Below are positions 17,183 through 27,269 of a stretch of 64,000 nucleotides of DNA, in pieces. The notes beneath the pieces were generated by a model. That model had not been told where the DNA came from. It searched no databases and saw only the letters and a list, made by a program, of their open reading frames with translations. Both the position numbers and the translations under genes were made by a program. Origin of the DNA: an uncultured bacterium (GTDB lineage Bacteria > Cyanobacteriota > Vampirovibrionia > Gastranaerophilales > JAILCC01); contig CASDUJ010000009.1 in assembly GCA_949283935.1 (NCBI GenBank), positions 1-64,000 of the forward strand, written 5' to 3'. Numbering within the stretch: the first letter of the stretch is position 1; each line of letters starts with the position of its first letter.

Positions 17183-17590
17183 ATGAAGCATTTATATGAA
17201 GTAAAAGTTTACCATGCAGATACGGATTGTTATGGAATTGTTTGGCATGGCACTTATTTAAGATTTTGTGAGCAAGCAAGATGTGAATTTGCCGCTGCAA
17301 CAAATAAATCAATGAAATATCTTGAAAATAAAGGTATTTGTACTCCTTTGGTTGAAGCAAATATTAAGTATAAACATTCTGCAAAAGTTCATGATGTTTT
17401 GATTATAGAAACTATTGTTGATAAATTAACTCCTTTAAGAGCCGAAATGTTGCAAAAAATTAAAAATAAAGAAACTAATCAAGAAGTAGCAGAAGTTCGT
17501 GTAACTTTTGTTTGTACAGACAAAGAAGGTAATTTATACAGAAAAATGCCTCAAGAAATGTTTGATATGCTGAAAAGTTTGCAAAATTAG
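17183..17590 (+). CDS. ybgC: Hot-dog fold acyl-CoA thioesterase, YbgC type
   Basis: 135 residues of the 4-hydroxybenzoyl-CoA thioesterase family: VKVYHADTDCYGIVWHGTYL with the catalytic Asp, then FCEQARCEF, and a hot-dog core of about 130 residues. It hydrolyses acyl-CoA or acyl-ACP; YbgC elsewhere associates with the Tol-Pal system, which is not here. TAGGAGAG precedes the ATG, and it follows ffs closely. Its TAG shares three bases with the convergent decarboxylase stop. Substrate is not predictable. Confidence 0.88.
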   Translation: MKHLYEVKVYHADTDCYGIVWHGTYLRFCEQARCEFAAATNKSMKYLENKGICTPLVEANIKYKHSAKVHDVLIIETIVDKLTPLRAEMLQKIKNKETNQEVAEVRVTFVCTDKEGNLYRKMPQEMFDMLKSLQN

Positions 17591-19047
17591 TCTTCTTTAA
17601 CTACTTTTAATGTTTTATAATTAACCAAATAAGGTAAATGTTCTTTTTTAATAATTTCTCCAGGGGTTAGCACAAAAATACCTGGGGGACATTCAGCTAT
17701 TAAATCGGCACTAATTTTTCCTACTGCTTTGTTTGTTTCAATAATTTCAAATCCTTTGTAGAAAGCTTCTTTCGGAGATATTTTTATTTCGGGATTTAAA
17801 AGAGGCATAAATTTGTAATTTTCTAAATGTGAAATGTCTGCATAATTTTGTGAAGCTATATCTTTTATTGCATTAACGAGTATTTTAACATCATCAAAAT
17901 TACTTCCAATATTTGATAAAATTAGAATGCCATTATCTGTAGAAGCTTCAATTTCAATATTGTAATCAGTTTTTAAAATATTTTCTATTCTTCTTCCGCA
18001 AAGATTTTTTATCATAATGTAAACTCTTGCTGGATCAAGTTTGAAGCCATCTTGTTCGGTTAATACAAGAACTTTTGGAAAATTTTTTAATTCATTTTTT
18101 ATATAATTGGCAAATTGTATAGCTTTTTCTATGTTCTCTTTACCTTCAATACTTTGTAAATAAGCTCTTGCTGCATCAAGACTGGCTAAAAGAGTAACAG
18201 AAGGACTTGTTGTGTGCAAAAGTCTCAAATTATTTTCTATTATTTTTTCAGAAATTTTTGAAGAATGTGAAATACTTAAAATGGAGCTTTGTGAAAAACT
18301 TCCTCCGGTTTTATGCATAGAATGTACAACCACATCAGCTCCAAGTTGTAAGGCGCTTGTTGGCATTTTGTCTGAAAAATTCCATAAGGCTCCATGAGCT
18401 TCATCAACAGCTAAAATGACGTTATGCTTTTTGCAAATTTCAGCGATTGCTCTAATATCGCTTACAACACCTTCATAAGTTGGACTTGTAATCCATACCA
18501 TTGATGTAGTTGGGTTTTTTTTAAGTTCTTTTTCTATAACATAAGGAGAAATTTCTCCCCAAATACTCCAATCTTCGTGTTTTTGAGGATTAATCCATAT
18601 AGGATTTGCTCCCGTCATAATTAATCCTGTTATGACAGATCTGTGACAATTTCTTCCAATAATTACGTTAGAATTAGGTTTTAAACAAGTTAAAGCGATA
18701 GCAAAATTCCCTATGGATGAGCCATTTAGTAAAAAATAAGAATTTTTAGCATTTAAAGCTTGCGCCATAAGTTCTTGAGCTTTTTTTACAGGACCTGTAG
18801 CCGGATGTAAAGTTCCAAAACTATTAAATTCATCAGTATTGTCTAAAAGAGCACCTTTTTCCAATAGTTTTTTAAATCTATTTAATAATCCGGAACCTTT
18901 TGTGTGTCCGGGAATATGGAATTGAATGGGGGGATTAAGAAGATTTTTTTCCAAAGCATCAACAAGTGGAGCTTCAATATTTTGCTCTACAAGAAACAAA
19001 TTTTGTTTGCTTTTGTTACTAAGGAATTTTTGAGAAAATTCTTCCAA
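17587..19047 (-). CDS. Orn/Lys/Arg decarboxylase family protein
   Basis: PLP-dependent fold-I decarboxylase, 486 residues, the short form without the N-terminal response-regulator-like wing domain. Motifs: FHIPGHTKGSGLL, DNTDEFNSFGTLHPATGPV, NGSSIGNFA, VDEAHGALWNF and the PLP-lysine segment HSMHKTGGSFSQSS. In cyanobacteria and firmicutes such proteins act as arginine or lysine decarboxylases for polyamine synthesis; which one cannot be read. Start is TTG at 19045-19047 with AGGGG 8 bases upstream. The stop overlaps the thioesterase stop (TTAG). Confidence 0.87.
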   Translation of the reverse strand: MEEFSQKFLSNKSKQNLFLVEQNIEAPLVDALEKNLLNPPIQFHIPGHTKGSGLLNRFKKLLEKGALLDNTDEFNSFGTLHPATGPVKKAQELMAQALNAKNSYFLLNGSSIGNFAIALTCLKPNSNVIIGRNCHRSVITGLIMTGANPIWINPQKHEDWSIWGEISPYVIEKELKKNPTTSMVWITSPTYEGVVSDIRAIAEICKKHNVILAVDEAHGALWNFSDKMPTSALQLGADVVVHSMHKTGGSFSQSSILSISHSSKISEKIIENNLRLLHTTSPSVTLLASLDAARAYLQSIEGKENIEKAIQFANYIKNELKNFPKVLVLTEQDGFKLDPARVYIMIKNLCGRRIENILKTDYNIEIEASTDNGILILSNIGSNFDDVKILVNAIKDIASQNYADISHLENYKFMPLLNPEIKISPKEAFYKGFEIIETNKAVGKISADLIAECPPGIFVLTPGEIIKKEHLPYLVNYKTLKVVKED

Positions 19048-19202
19048 TCATGCAACCCCTAAAACTTTCATTAACTTATCATATAAAAGCATAAATTAAA
19101 AAATTTTGCCATACCTTTTTTAATAAAAATTTACTCAAAACAACATTTTGTAAATTTCATAAATAAAAAACAGACAAAAATATTCAATAATTTGAAACAA
19201 TT

Positions 19203-19231
19203 TTGTGTCCTAAAAATGCTTATGTTATAAT
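19203..19231 (+). promoter_or_regulatory. Promoter of gyrA
   Basis: TTGTGT (19203-19208), 17 bases, TATAAT (19226-19231). The expected start is near 19238, about 30 bases before the TTG start codon. Confidence 0.72.
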
Positions 19232-19267
19232 ATTACAAGAATATGAATATGCTAGGGAGAGAGAAAA

Positions 19268-21901
19268 TTGAGCGAACAAAAATCAATTTTTGGGGACGGA
19301 AATATAGTTCAAGTAAATATAAGAGACGAAATGAAACGCTGCTACATTGATTATGCTATGTCGGTTATTGTGGGGCGTGCATTACCTGATGTTAGAGATG
19401 GTTTAAAACCTGTACACAGAAGAATATTGTTTGCCATGAATGAATTAGGTATGTCATACGATAAACCTTTCAAAAAATGTGCACGTATTGTTGGGGAAGT
19501 TCTTGGTAAATACCATCCTCACGGCGATACAGCTGTTTATGAAGCTTTAGTGCGTATGGCGCAAGATTTTTCAACAAGATATCAAACTATAGATGGACAT
19601 GGTAATTTTGGCAGCGTTGATGGTGATTCTGCGGCAGCAATGCGTTACACTGAAGCTAGAATGAAGCCTATTACATCTTCTATGCTTGCGGATATTGAAA
19701 GCGAAACAGTTGATTTTGTTCCTAATTTTGATGGTAGTTTAGAAGAACCTTCCGTATTGCCTGTTAGGCTTCCTATGCTTTTGTTAAATGGTGTTTCAGG
19801 TATTGCTGTAGGCATGGCTACAAATGTTCCTCCTCATAATGCATCTGAAGTTATTGATGGGGTTGTTGCCATGATTGATAATCCGGATATAACTGTTTCT
19901 GAATTAATGGAATACATAAAAGGACCTGATTTTCCCACTGCAGCGACTATTGTTGGAGTAAACGGTATCAAACAAGCTTATGAAACAGGACGTGGTAGTA
20001 TAATTATGAAAGCTGTAGCCAATTTTGAGGAAATTTCTACTGGCCCTGGACGTCATGATCGTACAGCCATTGTGGTTACTGAATTACCTTATCAAGTTAA
20101 CAAAGCTGCGTTAATTGAAAAAATTGCTGAATTAGTTAAAGAAGGAAGAATTACAGGCATTTCAGATTTGCGTGATGAATCTGACAGAGAGGGAATGCGT
20201 ATAGTAATTGAGCTTAAACGTGATGCAAAACCAGAAGTTGTAAAAAATAATTTGTTCAAATTTACTGCAATGCAATCTACTTTTGGGGTAAATATGTTAG
20301 CTCTTGTTGGACAACAACCAAGGCTCCTTAATTTATATGAAGTTCTTAACGAATTTATTGAGCATAGGGTAGAAATTGTTACAAGAAGGACAATTTATGA
20401 CTTGAGAAAAGCCAAAATTCGTGCTCATATATTGGCAGGTTTAATAATTGCATTAGGTTCTTTAGATGAAGTTATAGAACTTATCAAAAAATCCAAAACT
20501 ACTGATGAAGCTAGAAATGGTTTGATTTTAAGATTTGGTCTCGATGCTGATCAAGCAAATGCTATTTTGGAAATGCAATTACGTAGACTTACCGGATTAG
20601 AACAAGATAAAATTCGTGCAGAGCATGCTGAATTAATGAAGAAAATTTCAGAATATGAAGCAATTTTATCAGATCGAAATAAAGTTCTTGCAATAATTAA
20701 AACGGAATTATTAGAAGATAAAACTAAGTATGGTGATGAAAGAAGAACAAAAATAGTTCCGGCTGAAGATGATGGGCTAAGCATTGAAGATTTAACTCCA
20801 AATGTACCCATGGCTATATTTATAACTTCGCAAGGGTATATTAAAAGAATAGCTTTAGATACTTTTGAACGTCAAAATCGCGCAACAAGAGGTAAAGGAG
20901 GAATGAAAACTAAAGAAAATGATGATGTAGCCCATTTCTTTACTGCAATGATGCATGACAAAGTTTTGTTTTTTAGTTCTAAAGGTATAGCGTATAGTTT
21001 GAATGTATATGATTTTCCTGAAGGTGGACGTCAAGCAAAAGGGTTACCTATTGTTAATATACTTCCAATAGAACAAAATGAAAAAATTACTGCCGTAGTT
21101 CCTGTAAGTGATTTCGGCGGAGATAAAAATCTTATTATGCTTTCAAGAAAAGGTTATATTAAACGTATTTTACTTGATAATTTTAAAAATATACGAAAAA
21201 CAGGTATAATAGCTATTGGATTAGATGAAGATGATGATTTAAATTGGGTAAAACAAGCAGATTCTAAAGATGAACTTATAATAGGTACTGCTCATGGTAT
21301 GGCAATTCGTTTTGCAGTAAATGATTTAAGACCCTTAGGGAGAAGTGCGCGAGGAGTAAATTCTATGAAATTGCGTACAGGAGACACTTTAATTGGTTGC
21401 GATATAGTTCCCAAAAACAAAGATGCAGATTTGCTTGTTATAACTACTGATGGATTTGGAAAAAGAACAAAAATTTCTGAATTTAGGCCACAAAACAGAG
21501 GCGGTATGGGATTAATTTGCACAAAGTTCAAAAATCCACAAAGTCGTTTAACTACTTTAACAATAGTAGATGACAACGATGAAATTATGCTTGTAACTGC
21601 CAATGGTGTTGTTTCAAGGCAAAAAGCAGGTAATATATCTCGTCAAGGCAGACCTGCTACAGGTGTGAAAGTTCAAAATCTTATAGAAGGGGATACTGTA
21701 GTAGTTGTTAATAAAATTATTGATCCAGATGAGCAGGAAATGGATTCATCTAAATCGTTGGAGCAAAATTCGCCTCAAACTGAAACTAGCAGTTCTGTTA
21801 TTGAGCAACAATCTTTAACTTCTCAATTTGTGCAAGATTTTGCAAATGAATTGATTGATGAAAACAAAGCTCATGAAAACAATGCAGATGATAGCATTTA
21901 A
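19268..21901 (+). CDS. gyrA: DNA gyrase subunit A
   Basis: Type II topoisomerase breaking-rejoining subunit; introduces negative supercoils with GyrB. 877 residues. Catalytic Tyr127 lies in [10 protein letters not shown]; the winged-helix segment [17 protein letters not shown] has Thr88 and Glu92 where E. coli has Ser83 and Asp87. The C-terminal beta-pinwheel starts with [11 protein letters not shown], a GyrA-box-like motif that argues for gyrase rather than topoisomerase IV, and continues in repeated blades. The last 60 residues are an acidic Ser/Gln/Asn-rich tail. The start is TTG with GGGAGAG upstream. gyrB is not adjacent. Confidence 0.94.
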   Translation: MSEQKSIFGDGNIVQVNIRDEMKRCYIDYAMSVIVGRALPDVRDGLKPVHRRILFAMNELGMSYDKPFKKCARIVGEVLGKYHPHGDTAVYEALVRMAQDFSTRYQTIDGHGNFGSVDGDSAAAMRYTEARMKPITSSMLADIESETVDFVPNFDGSLEEPSVLPVRLPMLLLNGVSGIAVGMATNVPPHNASEVIDGVVAMIDNPDITVSELMEYIKGPDFPTAATIVGVNGIKQAYETGRGSIIMKAVANFEEISTGPGRHDRTAIVVTELPYQVNKAALIEKIAELVKEGRITGISDLRDESDREGMRIVIELKRDAKPEVVKNNLFKFTAMQSTFGVNMLALVGQQPRLLNLYEVLNEFIEHRVEIVTRRTIYDLRKAKIRAHILAGLIIALGSLDEVIELIKKSKTTDEARNGLILRFGLDADQANAILEMQLRRLTGLEQDKIRAEHAELMKKISEYEAILSDRNKVLAIIKTELLEDKTKYGDERRTKIVPAEDDGLSIEDLTPNVPMAIFITSQGYIKRIALDTFERQNRATRGKGGMKTKENDDVAHFFTAMMHDKVLFFSSKGIAYSLNVYDFPEGGRQAKGLPIVNILPIEQNEKITAVVPVSDFGGDKNLIMLSRKGYIKRILLDNFKNIRKTGIIAIGLDEDDDLNWVKQADSKDELIIGTAHGMAIRFAVNDLRPLGRSARGVNSMKLRTGDTLIGCDIVPKNKDADLLVITTDGFGKRTKISEFRPQNRGGMGLICTKFKNPQSRLTTLTIVDDNDEIMLVTANGVVSRQKAGNISRQGRPATGVKVQNLIEGDTVVVVNKIIDPDEQEMDSSKSLEQNSPQTETSSSVIEQQSLTSQFVQDFANELIDENKAHENNADDSI

Positions 21902-21918
21902 AATTAAAAATCAAAATT

Positions 21919-21951
21919 GCGAGAAGGCTGTCTAAAAAACGGTCTTCTTGC
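21919..21951 (+). terminator. Possible gyrA terminator hairpin
   Basis: GCGAGAAG pairs with CTTCTTGC, and inside it GCTGT pairs with ACGGT, giving a 13-bp stem with G-U pairs. Only a short, mixed T tract follows, so termination would be weak. Confidence 0.45.
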
Positions 21952-22110
21952 CTTATGTTAATCTAATATTTGTTAGTATCTTAAATATGTTTTAGCGAAT
22001 ATTGTTACGAATTTTTTATAAAATCGAAAATTGTTTTTTTTCGTGTTTAAATAAAATTGTAACAAAGCTTTTGGCTTCAAAATGAATTAAAATTAAAAGA
22101 GGGATAAAAA

Positions 22111-22395
22111 ATGCCAGATTCAAAATCAAAAATTATTGTAACTATATTTGGTGCGGATAAAATAGGTATAGTTGCTGCAATTGCTCAGATAATGGAAAAA
22201 TATGAAGTAAATATTGAAGATATAAGTCAAACAACTATGCAAGAATATTTTGTAATGTTTATGATGTGTGATATTGCAAAAGCAAATGCTGGTTTTTCTG
22301 AAATAAAAAATGCTATTTTAGAAAAAGCGCAAGCTTTAAAAATGGAAGTTTGGGTGCAAAAAAAAGAAATATTTGATAACATGCATAGTATTTAG
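22111..22395 (+). CDS. ACT-domain protein (UPF0237 family)
   Basis: 94 residues holding one ACT fold: [38 protein letters not shown], then a helix and final strand. ACT domains bind amino acids or similar small ligands. It is 10 bases upstream of the PFL-family gene, a pairing I know from many Firmicutes and other bacteria, which suggests a regulatory or ligand-sensing partner. GAGGG precedes the ATG. Ligand unknown. Confidence 0.9.
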   Translation: MPDSKSKIIVTIFGADKIGIVAAIAQIMEKYEVNIEDISQTTMQEYFVMFMMCDIAKANAGFSEIKNAILEKAQALKMEVWVQKKEIFDNMHSI

Positions 22396-22405
22396 GTGGT
22401 GTAAA

Positions 22406-23773
22406 ATGTTTAATTTTAAAGTTGATGACATACTACAAACTATAAATATGATAAAAATGCACCATTTGGACATAAGGACAGTAACATTGTCTTTAAGTTT
22501 ACGTGATTGTATAAGTACAGATGTAAATGAAACTTCGCAAAAAATTTACGAAAAAATTACAAATTATGCTAAAAATCTTGCAAATTATGCGCAACAAGTT
22601 GAAGAAGAATATTCTATACCAATAGTTAACAAAAGAATTGCAGTAACTCCAATTTCTTTAATAGGTGAAAGTGCAAAAAATCCTGATTATGTATTGCTGG
22701 CAAAAACTTTGGATGAAGCTGCAAAGGCAGTGAATGTTGATTTTATTGGTGGATTTGGTGCACTTGTAGAAAAGGGATGCACTAAAGGAGATGATTTGCT
22801 TTTGCAAGCTATTCCTGAAGCATTGGCAAAAACAAGCAGAGTTTGTTCTTCTGTTAATATTGCATCTTCTAAAGCTGGTATAAACATGAAAGCTGTATTG
22901 AGGATGGGACAAATTGTTAAAAAAGCAGCAGAACTTACAGCTGAAGCTGATGGTATTGGGGCGGCTAAACTTGTTGTCTTTTGCAATGTGCCTTCTGATA
23001 ATCCTTTTATGGCTGGTGCTTTTCATGGATATGGGGAACCTGAATGTTCTTTAAATATTGGCGTATCAGGTCCGGGTGTTGTTAGAGCAGCTTTGTGCCA
23101 ATTACCCAAGGAAGCCGATTTTGGGGTAGTGGCGAATAAAATTAAGTCTATTGCATACAAAATTACAAGCACAGGAGAATTAGTAGGAAGAGATTTGGCT
23201 AAAAGACTTCAGATTCCTTTTGGAGTAATAGATTTGTCTTTGGCTCCTACTCCCGCACAAGGTGATAGTGTAGCTAATATTCTTGAAGCAATGGGACTTG
23301 AAAGAACAGGTGCCCATGGAACTACGGCAGCATTAGCTCTTTTAAATGATGCAGTAAAAAAAGGAGGAACAATGGCTACTTCTTATGTAGGTGGGTTAAG
23401 CGGAGCTTTTATTCCTGTTAGCGAAGATGCAGGTATGATTGAAGCTGTAGAAAAAGGTGCTTTGCACCTTGATAAGCTTGAAGCTATGACTAGTGTTTGT
23501 TCTGTAGGTATAGATATGGTAGCTATTCCTGGGGATACTCCTGCACATACTATTTCGGGAATAATTGCTGACGAAATGGCTATTGGTATGATTAACAAAA
23601 AAACTACAGCAGTAAGAGTTATTCCTGTTCCTAATAAAGGAGTGGGAGATTATGCTTTCTATGGCGGTCTTTTAGGTGAAGCTCCAATAATGCCTGTTAA
23701 TAAATTTGATAATTCTGTATTTATAAATCGCTCTGGTAGAATTCCTGCACCAATTCATAGTTTGAATAATTAA
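22406..23773 (+). CDS. PFL-family protein (DUF711/UPF0210)
   Basis: 455 residues of the conserved DUF711 family, distantly related in fold to pyruvate-formate lyase and ribonucleotide-reductase barrels; function not established. Features: [15 protein letters not shown] near the N terminus, [59 protein letters not shown] and the Gly-rich end [18 protein letters not shown]. The ATG at 22406 has GGTGG upstream; an in-frame ATG at 22373 inside the ACT gene is not favoured. The stop TAA is immediately followed by the convergent murQ stop with no gap. Confidence 0.9.
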   Translation: MFNFKVDDILQTINMIKMHHLDIRTVTLSLSLRDCISTDVNETSQKIYEKITNYAKNLANYAQQVEEEYSIPIVNKRIAVTPISLIGESAKNPDYVLLAKTLDEAAKAVNVDFIGGFGALVEKGCTKGDDLLLQAIPEALAKTSRVCSSVNIASSKAGINMKAVLRMGQIVKKAAELTAEADGIGAAKLVVFCNVPSDNPFMAGAFHGYGEPECSLNIGVSGPGVVRAALCQLPKEADFGVVANKIKSIAYKITSTGELVGRDLAKRLQIPFGVIDLSLAPTPAQGDSVANILEAMGLERTGAHGTTAALALLNDAVKKGGTMATSYVGGLSGAFIPVSEDAGMIEAVEKGALHLDKLEAMTSVCSVGIDMVAIPGDTPAHTISGIIADEMAIGMINKKTTAVRVIPVPNKGVGDYAFYGGLLGEAPIMPVNKFDNSVFINRSGRIPAPIHSLNN

Positions 23774-24667
23774 TTAAGAAATGATTTTTCTTAAAATTCC
23801 TCCGTAGCATTTTAGTTTTGCGCGTGCAATTTCTTTTGTGCAATTGAGTAGCAATGTTATTATTGCCGTTTTAACTTCATAATTTGAATTTAAAAGTGCT
23901 TTTCGAGCTGTTGTTTTGTCTACTTTTGCTATTTCTGAAACAATTCTTTCTGCTCTATCTTTAAGTTTCTCGTTAGTTGGACAAACATCTATCATAAAAT
24001 TTTTATAAGTTTTTCCGATTTTTACCATTGTTCCTGTAGATAATATATTTAAAATCATTTTTTGTGCAGTGCCTGCTTTTAATCTACTTGAACCAGTTAT
24101 GGCTTCTTGTCCAATTATTGGACAAATAATAATATCGCTTAGTTCATTTATTTTGGCATTAGGATTGCAGGTAATTCCTATTGTAGCAATTTTTCTGTTT
24201 TTGGCTTCTTGCATAACTCCTAAGAGCCATTTAGGATTTCCGCTGGCAGAAATTCCTACAATTACATCATTATCTTTAACTTTTGCATTTATAAAATCAA
24301 GTTTTCCTTGCTCATAATTATCCTCGGCTCCTTCTATTGCATTTCTTAAAGCTTTTTCTCCTCCTGCAATATAACCTCTAACAAGTTCTGAAGAAACACC
24401 AAAAGTTGGCGGGCATTCTGAAGCATCAAGTATGCCTAATCTCCCGCTAGTTCCAGCTCCAAAATATAATAAATTTCCTCCTGCCAAAATTTTTGAAGTA
24501 ATTAAATCAATTGCTTCGGCAATTTTTTCTTTTTGAGTTTCTACAGCATAAGCTACCTTTTTATCTTCGTTATTAATCATTTCAACTAAATCTTGCGTAG
24601 ATGAAATATCAATATTAATAGTATTTGGATTGGATTGTTCTGTTAAAATTATTTCCGAATCAAACAA
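23774..24667 (-). CDS. murQ: N-acetylmuramic acid 6-phosphate etherase
   Basis: Splits the lactyl ether of MurNAc-6-phosphate to GlcNAc-6-phosphate, feeding NagA. The 297 residues have a SIS fold: FGAGTSGRLGILDASECPP with the catalytic Glu84, EGAEDN with Glu115, GISASGNPKWLLG, and SSRLKAGTAQKMILN. The start is TTG at 24665-24667 with AGAGG about 8 bases upstream. It lies 11 bases after the membrane GT2 on the same strand. Together with nagA and ldcA it shows that muropeptides are recycled. Confidence 0.95.
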   Translation of the reverse strand: MFDSEIILTEQSNPNTINIDISSTQDLVEMINNEDKKVAYAVETQKEKIAEAIDLITSKILAGGNLLYFGAGTSGRLGILDASECPPTFGVSSELVRGYIAGGEKALRNAIEGAEDNYEQGKLDFINAKVKDNDVIVGISASGNPKWLLGVMQEAKNRKIATIGITCNPNAKINELSDIIICPIIGQEAITGSSRLKAGTAQKMILNILSTGTMVKIGKTYKNFMIDVCPTNEKLKDRAERIVSEIAKVDKTTARKALLNSNYEVKTAIITLLLNCTKEIARAKLKCYGGILRKIIS

Positions 24668-24678
24668 ATTTTTTCCTC

Positions 24679-26004
24679 TTATGATTGAATTACTTCTTTG
24701 TTAGGTATTTTAGGTGTTTCAACGAGTCCGTGAGAAGTTTTTCCCCAATTCATGTCGCGGCGACAAAGTAAAATTTTAAAAACAATAAAAGTAACAAGCG
24801 GAGTCCACATTAAAACCATATAAATACTAGTTTCCATTGATTGTTTTATAGTTTGCCACCAAGAAAGTTTATCGTATCTTCTTAAACTGAAAAGTAATCC
24901 ACAAAAGAAAAATACGCAAATCCCAAAAGAAACTGCCAAAGTTGCGAACAATTGATTTTCGTAACCTTTTATGTAGTTGAAACTTTGAATGCAAAGTTGA
25001 AAAACGAGCAAAACAGGAATAACAAATTCTAAAAGATAAGCAAACATATCAAAACTTGCTCTTAAACTTATTACTTCTGATGTCAAAACTTGGAAAAAAT
25101 AATCCAAATATCTTCTAATACTTCCTTCAACCCAACGTCTTCTTTGTTTTAAAAGTGGCAAAAAGTTTAAAATAGCTTCTTCATATACTTCTCCTACAGG
25201 ACAATATCTTACTCCCCAAGCATTAAGATGAAGCTTAGTGGACAAATCTAAATCATCTGTAATAGTATTGTTGTTCCATCCGCCTATTTCTTCCAAAGCT
25301 GCTCTTTTTACCAAAAAACCATTTCCTCTTAGTTCAACAGCTCCATTTATACTATCCCTGCTTAGTTGAAAATGATTGTCTAGAGTGTATTCATTGTTTT
25401 GACATCTTGTCAAAAAATTAACTTCTTTGTTAATTATTATTTTTCTGCCTTGAACTGCTCCAATTTCTTCGGGTGCTAAATATGGTAAGAGTACTTTCAA
25501 AAAATCTTTTTTTACTCTTGCATCTGCATCAAATACACAAATAACTTCTTTGTCGCATAAAGCTAAAGCATCGTTTAAAACAGCTGATTTACCTGGGTAT
25601 GCATTTTTGTCTCTTATCAAAATTTTAACTTTATCTTTGTGTTCCTCTTCAAGTTCTTTAAGTACTTGTGCTGTATTATCTGTGCTTCTATCATCTATTA
25701 CAAATATTTCAAAATCATCATAATCAAGTCCTATAATATTTTCTACGGTTTTTCTGATAACAGATTCTTCATTATGAGCTGGAATCATTATACAAATGCT
25801 TGGTTCGTAATTATAATTTAAACGTTGAGGACGCTTTTTATTTCTTCTGTTTTGATGACTAAAAGCTGCAGATAAAGCAATTGTGTAAAATACCATTAAA
25901 AAAATAACAACAAAAAGCTTATCTACAGGTACAAGTAAATGTATGAAAGCAAGTAATATGCCTATTATTAAAATAATTGCTACCAAAACTAATCTATCTC
26001 TCAT
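24679..26004 (-). CDS. Membrane processive glycosyltransferase family 2
   Basis: 441 residues. Two N-terminal membrane segments (about 7-27 and 31-50) are followed by a GT2 domain with SICIMIPAHNEESVI, VIDDRSTDNT, VFDADARV, ITDDLDLSTKL and QRRRW near 280, the D,D,D,Q/RxxRW set of cellulose/chitin/PNAG-type synthases, then three or more membrane segments. It would extrude a beta-linked polysaccharide. No PgaA/B, PilZ or cellulase partner is adjacent; the downstream gene is murQ. Product unknown. GAGG precedes the ATG. Confidence 0.88.
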   Translation of the reverse strand: MRDRLVLVAIILIIGILLAFIHLLVPVDKLFVVIFLMVFYTIALSAAFSHQNRRNKKRPQRLNYNYEPSICIMIPAHNEESVIRKTVENIIGLDYDDFEIFVIDDRSTDNTAQVLKELEEEHKDKVKILIRDKNAYPGKSAVLNDALALCDKEVICVFDADARVKKDFLKVLLPYLAPEEIGAVQGRKIIINKEVNFLTRCQNNEYTLDNHFQLSRDSINGAVELRGNGFLVKRAALEEIGGWNNNTITDDLDLSTKLHLNAWGVRYCPVGEVYEEAILNFLPLLKQRRRWVEGSIRRYLDYFFQVLTSEVISLRASFDMFAYLLEFVIPVLLVFQLCIQSFNYIKGYENQLFATLAVSFGICVFFFCGLLFSLRRYDKLSWWQTIKQSMETSIYMVLMWTPLVTFIVFKILLCRRDMNWGKTSHGLVETPKIPNKEVIQS

Positions 26005-26050
26005 CTTAACCTCGTAAATTATCTATAGTTATTTTACACCAAGCAAAAAA

Positions 26051-26093
26051 AATGTGCTTAAAGTTGACATACTTTGTCTGCACATTGTATCAT
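26051..26093 (+). promoter_or_regulatory. dapF promoter with flanking inverted repeat
   Basis: A perfect -35, TTGACA (26064-26069), 18 bases, then TATCAT (26088-26093). The arms AATGTGC (26051-26057) and GCACATT (26080-26086) form a 7-bp inverted repeat around the -35, a possible operator. The start codon is about 36 bases after the predicted start of transcription. Confidence 0.6.
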
Positions 26094-26135
26094 TTATTTT
26101 ACAAAGAAAAAGTATTTCTGGGAGATTGGGGCAAT

Positions 26136-26960
26136 ATGAAAATTCCTTTTACAAAAATGCATGGGCTTGGTAATGATTTTGTTATTGTTGAATATATCGA
26201 AAATATTGATTTTAGTGAATTAGCAAAAAAAATGTGTGATAGACATTTTGGAGTAGGTGCAGATGGACTTATTGTTGTCAATCCAAAAGATATGAAAAAT
26301 AATACAGATACTTCTTGGAGAATTTTTAATTCTGATGGAACTGAGCCTCAAATGTGTGGCAATGGTATACGTTGTTTTGCCAGATATGTTTTTGATAAAA
26401 AAATTGTTGAAAAAAAAGAATTTAGCGTAAACACTCTTGCAGGTATCGTTAAACCCAAAATTCTTTTGGATGGTAAAGTAAAAGTCGATATGGGAAAGCC
26501 TATTTTGGATCCTTTGAAAATTCCTTTTAAAGGAATTAATCCTTTGGGATTTGAAATTAATGCAAAAGATAAATACTTTATTGCAAATGCTATAAGTATG
26601 GGAAATCCTCATTGTGTTATTTTTACTGAAGAAGATACAAAATTTTTGGCGCAAAATTATGGGGCTTGTGTGGAAAAAAATGAACTTTTCCCTGAAAAAA
26701 CAAATGTAGAATTTGTTAAAATATATTCTCGTAATTATATGAAACTTGATGTTTGGGAAAGAGGCTGCGGAATAACTTTAGCTTGTGGAACTGGTAGTTG
26801 TGCAGCTGCAGTTGCTGGAATTTTGAACAAATTAATTGATAATTTCGTGAAAATAGATTTGCCTGGCGGAACTTTAACAATTGAATGGGATTCAACAAAA
26901 GAATCTCCTGTTTATATGACAGGAGATGCTACTTATGTTTATGAAGGAGTTTTTTATTAA
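26136..26960 (+). CDS. dapF: Diaminopimelate epimerase
   Basis: Converts LL- to meso-diaminopimelate for lysine and peptidoglycan synthesis. The 274 residues have both catalytic Cys segments, MCGNGIRCFARY and ACGTGSCAAA, and the start TKMHGLGNDFVIV. ATG at 26136 is chosen because the family begins here and GGGAG/GGGG lies just upstream; an in-frame ATG 28 codons earlier (26052) would lie within the promoter. The TAA shares three bases with the stop of the convergent PC4-like gene. Confidence 0.95.
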   Translation: MKIPFTKMHGLGNDFVIVEYIENIDFSELAKKMCDRHFGVGADGLIVVNPKDMKNNTDTSWRIFNSDGTEPQMCGNGIRCFARYVFDKKIVEKKEFSVNTLAGIVKPKILLDGKVKVDMGKPILDPLKIPFKGINPLGFEINAKDKYFIANAISMGNPHCVIFTEEDTKFLAQNYGACVEKNELFPEKTNVEFVKIYSRNYMKLDVWERGCGITLACGTGSCAAAVAGILNKLIDNFVKIDLPGGTLTIEWDSTKESPVYMTGDATYVYEGVFY

Positions 26961-27205
26961 TTTTGTTCAATGTCTTCTTCAATTCCAAATTCTTTTATTG
27001 CATTTTCAATCGCAGATTTTAGTTCAATAAGTTTCTCTGGAGAAAATGTAACTCCCTTTTTTGTAGGATTCCAATTCAAACCATCATCTGTTGTGTAATA
27101 AACTCTTAAATCTAGATATTTTTTCCCTTTGTATTCGTTTATTGCAATTTGTATTTCTTCTGTTGCACTTCTTGGAATATTAGCTAAAATTTTTGCGTCT
27201 GCCAT
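26957..27205 (-). CDS. PC4/Sub1-like single-stranded-DNA-binding protein
   Basis: 82 residues: EIQIAINEYKGKKYLDLRVYY, DGLNWNPTKKGVTFSPEKL and a C-terminal helix. This is the whirly-like PC4 domain of bacterial YdbC-type proteins, which bind single-stranded DNA or RNA and may act in transcription or repair. A good AAAGGAG site precedes the ATG. Its stop overlaps dapF within TTAA. Role in this cell is not known. Confidence 0.8.
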   Translation of the reverse strand: MADAKILANIPRSATEEIQIAINEYKGKKYLDLRVYYTTDDGLNWNPTKKGVTFSPEKLIELKSAIENAIKEFGIEEDIEQN

Positions 27206-27269
27206 TTTCTTCTCCTTTAATTTCTCTCCATTTTATATTACACAATAATTCTTTTTATTCAAGTTGTCT

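Noticed and set aside
19268-21901. Topoisomerase IV subunit A
   Set aside because: Length, GyrA-box-like RATRGKGG segment and full C-terminal pinwheel fit gyrase better.
26052-26135. Extended dapF start at 26052
   Set aside because: It would place coding sequence over the promoter; the family start and ribosome-binding site fit 26136.
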